The notes under the pieces were generated by a model, which was given only the letters and a program-made list of their open reading frames with translations, did no database searches and was not told where the DNA came from. From assembly GCA_922989275.2 (NCBI GenBank), contig OV277862.1, positions 45,099,786-45,163,785 of the forward strand: 64,000 nucleotides of DNA, read 5' to 3'. Origin of the DNA: Gari tellinella (taxonomy: Eukaryota; Mollusca; Bivalvia; Cardiida; Psammobiidae). Below are positions 60,976-64,000 of the stretch, one piece after another; position 1 is the first letter of the stretch, and each line of letters opens with the position of its first letter. The translations under genes and the position numbers were made by a program.

Positions 60976-61130
60976 AATAGGCTATGTATATTATCTATTT
61001 ACTAATTAGAATTACAAACTTGAAAAATTGTTATTTTGAAAAGCTGTGCATATTACCTTTGCATGTTTCCGTGAATGTATTTAGTTTAATAACTTTTAGA
61101 AATAGCAATGGTCACAAAAGTGCACTCTCG
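60976..61130. other. no repeat recognised; left edge of TRIM71 upstream region
   Basis: Nothing supported. Confidence 0.4.
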
Positions 61131-61896
61131 AGCGCTGTAAATTAAGCCCCGCCTATCTTATTGAACGCCCCCCTTTATGACCTATTTTACACACTATTAC
61201 ATAATAGGTCATGGTGTCATTAATATTCGTCATGTGACTCGGAGGTTTCCGTGAATGAAAATGCTGTTCACAATTAGTAACCGTAAGGTCTCTCAAATTG
61301 TGCTCTGCTGAAGGAAAAACGGTGTTATTTTTCTATACATATGGTAAATGAAACTTCAAATTGTATTCTCGAATGGCGGGGAACATCATGAAAGCGAGAT
61401 AATAATCTCAACCTGGACATTCCTCTAACTATTTCACTACGGTGTTTACGTTTGTTTGTTTGGCTGTCGTCCAAGTATCGAGTAACGTAGAATGTGATTG
61501 GTCGATTCTGTGATTGACATACAAGTTGTAATTGGGTTATTCCGCCCATACATTGAAGCTGAAAGATGGCGACCTGTGCAGAACGTCATACGGAGCATTC
61601 CTCAAGTTTTCAATGATTTCTCGCTCTCGGAATATCCAAGTGTTCTATTTCGGATGCAGTGTGCACGAAAATGTGACAAATTACTGATAAATGCTGAGCA
61701 TCTCAGGGACAGTGTACCAATCGTGAAGCGGACGTGTGTATACACATCGCCAAGGACAGGTTTGTGTAATATAAACTTGTGTAACCGAGTACGCCTAATG
61801 TCAAGCTGACTGGTCAGGAATCCGATCAAGCAACCATGTGAAGTTAATTTAACTCGTTTATGAGAAAACCAATCTACCTCATGTTTTTCTCCGTAA
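61130..61896 (+). promoter_or_regulatory. upstream region / probable 5' UTR of TRIM71
   Basis: This is the least repetitive stretch of the right end. It contains a GC-box-like word GCCCCGCC near 61146 and a YY1-like AAAGATGGCGACC near 61563, and an open stretch at 61498-61809 without recognisable similarity. No clear splice junction is needed, because the coding ATG follows directly. I infer promoter and leader from position only. Confidence 0.35.
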
Positions 61897-64000
61897 ATGG
61901 CCAGTCTATCGGACCCGATAGGGGAGCAGGTCGCTTGCCCGCTGTGCTTAGGACCATTTCAAGATCCACGTGTGTTGCCCTGTTTACATTCCTTCTGCAG
62001 AAACTGTCTTGAGAGATACCTCCACGACAGCGGCCCGACAGCCACACTGACCTGTCCAACATGCCACCAGGAAGTACCACTCAATTCTACAGGTGTGGAG
62101 GGACTGCCGTCCAGTATTTTCATCACCAATATACTGGATGTAATGGTGTCCCATGAAGACTATGAAAATGGAGAATTAGAACATTGTAGTCGCTGGTGCA
62201 ACTCCTGTGATGAGGGTGGGCCAGCGACATCGGTTTGCAAGAACTGTTTTGAGTATTTGTGTGATAACTGTGTGAAAGCACACCAGCGTGTAAGACTTAC
62301 AAAAGATCACTATATTCAGCGGTTCAAGCGGAGAGGGTTTGACTCCCAGAGTATTGCACCAAGTGTTCCTCTGGGGTCGCCATCTATATCAGCAGCCATA
62401 GGTGATAAACAACAGACTCCGTGTTCCAAACACGAGCATGAAATACTTCGGCTATTCTGTGACAGCTGCACTTCCCCAATATGCAGAGAGTGTACAATGA
62501 CTGAACATGTTGGACATAACTTCATCTACCTCAAGGATGCCCTTGATAACTCAAGGACAGTCACTGTCAAGTTACTGGCAGATGCAAAAGCAGGAATAAA
62601 AGCTTTAGAAGATAGTATACAGCTAACTCAGGGCATGGCAGAACGGGTTGAAATAAGGTCCCAAGCAGTGGCAAATGAAATCAGGTCAATAACACGCAGA
62701 CATATGGCAGCTTTGGAAGAAAGAGAGAGAGAATTATTGAGACGGGTAGAAAAAATCAGGCAAGTCAAAGGCAAGTCATTGCACATGCAAGTTGATGATC
62801 TTAAAACGGGTTTAGCGTCCTTGAGTAGGACTGTAGAAAATACTGAAGTAGTTCTGAACAGTGGAAGAGACATTGACATTCTGAAGACCAAAGAGAATAT
62901 AGTTACTGAAATGCACAAACTGAAATCATTGCGAGGTCACCTACAGCCCCATGAAAATGAAAGCATATTGTTCACACCACCAGACGCTGCTCTGCACATC
63001 GCAATATCCAAACTTGGGTTTATTACAAGCAGTGCATATGCTCCGAATTGTGTCGCAATGGGGGATGGATTGAAAAGAGCCCTTAAAGGAAAAGTATCAA
63101 TGTTTATGGTGCAGGCAAAAGACCATCTTTGCGAGGCGAGAATTATTGGTGGGGATCCAGTTGAATGTATCATCCAAAGTCCTGATGGTGCATTGTACAG
63201 AACAGAAGTTTTAGACAGGCAGAACGGCACCTACACAATATCTTATAGACCACAAGTAGAAGGACAGCTTGTCATCTCAGTAATGATCAACGGTCGTCAC
63301 ATTCATGAAAGCCCATTCATGATAATTGTGAGAAGTGGCAGAAACTATGGCAACATTGGAACCATGCTTCACCAGTTTGGAGGCGAGGGTGAAGAGGAAG
63401 GCAAGCTGTGTAGACCCTGGGGTGTTTGCTTCCACAAAGAAGGCTATATTTTGGTTGCAGATAGAAGCAACAATCGTGTACAAGTCTTCAACCCCGATGG
63501 AAGCTACCATCATGACTTTGGCTCAGCAGGGACAAGGAATGGTCAGTTTGACAGGCCAGCCGGCGTGACAACTGACACTCAAGGCAGAGTTATAGTGGCA
63601 GATAAGGATAACCATCGTATCCAGATATTTACTTTTGACGGAAACTTTATTCTCAAGTTTGGAGAAAAGGGAAACAAAAATGGTCAGTTCAATTACCCTT
63701 GGGATGTGGCTGTTAACTCTGAAGGGAAAATACTTGTGTCGGACACACGAAACCACCGTGTGCAGTTGTTCACTAGTGAAGGACAATTTATTAACAAGTA
63801 TGGCTTTGATGGAGCTCTTTGGAAGCACTTTGATTCTCCACGTGGAGTATGTTTCAATAACGAGGGTCATATGGTTGTCACAGACTTTAACAACCATCGC
63901 TTGTTGGTGATTCATCCTGACTTCCAGGCTGCACGCTTCCTAGGAAATGAGGGCAGCCAGAATGGCCAGTTCCTTCGCCCACAAGGAGTTGTCATTGATC
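61897..64000 (+). CDS. TRIM71: TRIM71/LIN-41-type RING-B-box-coiled-coil-filamin-NHL protein, 3' truncated by window
   Basis: An open frame of 701 codons runs from ATG 61897 to the window edge with no intron. A TAA overlaps the ATG upstream in frame, fixing the start. A C3HC4 RING (Cys14, Cys17, Cys29, His31, Cys34, Cys37, Cys53, Cys56) is followed by B-box 1 (about 97-138), B-box 2 (about 175-217), a charged coiled coil (about 218-345) and a filamin/IgG-like domain (about 372-477). NHL repeats start near residue 500 (RPWGV..VADRSNNRVQVF, RPAGV..VADKDNHRIQIF, YPWDVAVNSEGKILVSDTRN, then SPRGV..VTDFNNHRLLVI); a fifth is cut. Two B-boxes plus filamin and NHL distinguish it from TRIM2/TRIM3. In other animals LIN-41/TRIM71 is a ubiquitin-ligase-like RNA-binding repressor of mRNAs, controlled by let-7 through its 3' UTR (outside this window). 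Confidence 0.96.
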   Translation, partial: MASLSDPIGEQVACPLCLGPFQDPRVLPCLHSFCRNCLERYLHDSGPTATLTCPTCHQEVPLNSTGVEGLPSSIFITNILDVMVSHEDYENGELEHCSRWCNSCDEGGPATSVCKNCFEYLCDNCVKAHQRVRLTKDHYIQRFKRRGFDSQSIAPSVPLGSPSISAAIGDKQQTPCSKHEHEILRLFCDSCTSPICRECTMTEHVGHNFIYLKDALDNSRTVTVKLLADAKAGIKALEDSIQLTQGMAERVEIRSQAVANEIRSITRRHMAALEERERELLRRVEKIRQVKGKSLHMQVDDLKTGLASLSRTVENTEVVLNSGRDIDILKTKENIVTEMHKLKSLRGHLQPHENESILFTPPDAALHIAISKLGFITSSAYAPNCVAMGDGLKRALKGKVSMFMVQAKDHLCEARIIGGDPVECIIQSPDGALYRTEVLDRQNGTYTISYRPQVEGQLVISVMINGRHIHESPFMIIVRSGRNYGNIGTMLHQFGGEGEEEGKLCRPWGVCFHKEGYILVADRSNNRVQVFNPDGSYHHDFGSAGTRNGQFDRPAGVTTDTQGRVIVADKDNHRIQIFTFDGNFILKFGEKGNKNGQFNYPWDVAVNSEGKILVSDTRNHRVQLFTSEGQFINKYGFDGALWKHFDSPRGVCFNNEGHMVVTDFNNHRLLVIHPDFQAARFLGNEGSQNGQFLRPQGVVID

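Noticed and set aside
61498..61809. 103-residue frame upstream of TRIM71 as a separate gene
   Set aside because: No recognisable motif, overlapping open frames on the other strand, and it lies where the TRIM71 leader is expected.
61602..63915. Several minus-strand frames of 60-130 residues over TRIM71
   Set aside because: Antisense shadows of the continuous plus-strand coding frame.

Overview
This is a eukaryotic, repeat-saturated genomic window. I infer a bivalve mollusc, perhaps a heterodont such as Dreissena. Intron-containing animal genes sit in AT-rich DNA packed with short inverted-repeat transposons. Two copies of a SINE carry the central block (TGGGGTCTTCCTCCACC-like) known from mollusc SINEs, and there are repeats with CCGTCCGTCC and AGCTCACCTGAGC words of a kind I associate with bivalve genomes. 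The genus is a guess.

Three protein-coding genes can be supported. (1) On the minus strand, four exons between 33630 and 25753 encode a peptide methionine sulfoxide reductase A (MsrA). Its catalytic Cys codon is replaced by an in-frame TGA (33557-33555), with conserved MsrA sequence on both sides and perfect splice phasing, so this is best read as a selenocysteine MsrA. Intron 1 holds a 4.7-kb minisatellite of 28-bp units (about 28512-33188). (2) On the plus strand, 38681-39868 is a single-exon, full-length GFOD1/GFOD2-type protein. (3) On the plus strand, 61897-64000 is the first 701 codons of a TRIM71/LIN-41 protein (RING, two B-boxes, coiled coil, filamin domain, NHL repeats), running off the window. 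No functional link between the three is evident.

Most of the remaining sequence is short non-autonomous transposons, nearly all built around a long central hairpin. For reading the list: HP-A has TTAACCCATTACCCC-type ends; HP-C has TTAACTCTTTCCTCCC ends; HP-D has TTAACCCTTTCACTCTC ends; all three are flanked by TTAA, as in piggyBac-like elements. HP-B has TACAGTAAAACCTCTCTATT ends, HP-E TACAGTGGAGAA ends and HP-H TACAGCGCTCCCTCTCTACA ends; these are flanked by TA, as in Tigger/pogo or Tc1-like elements. HP-G has CAGGGCTGCCAT ends with 6-bp target duplications. Two hairpin core types recur across these different ends. Type 1 arms begin CAAACAGT and contain GATCAGA; they occur in HP-C, D, E, H and in one further element. 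Type 2 arms begin CTTAAAGCA and contain AGTAAA.CAGAA; they occur in HP-A, B and G. This sharing of hairpins between unrelated terminal repeats is the strongest unexplained structure in the window.

Layout: 0-25 kb, nested hairpin MITEs, three larger inverted-repeat elements (5883-7136, 18935-20262, 24722-25309) and a TIR element with a tRNA-like insert (5180-5712; others at 21945-22491 and 41918-42465). 25-37 kb, the MsrA gene with its minisatellite, a Mutator-like element with 9-bp target duplication (35147-35745) and a four-copy tandem repeat. 38-41 kb, GFOD. 41-61 kb, dense HP elements plus three long low-copy repeats (43937-44962, 51190-53092, 53456-54540). 61-64 kb, TRIM71. Repeat edges are read by eye and may be off by a few bases to a few tens of bases, except where terminal TTAA, TA or target duplications are stated.
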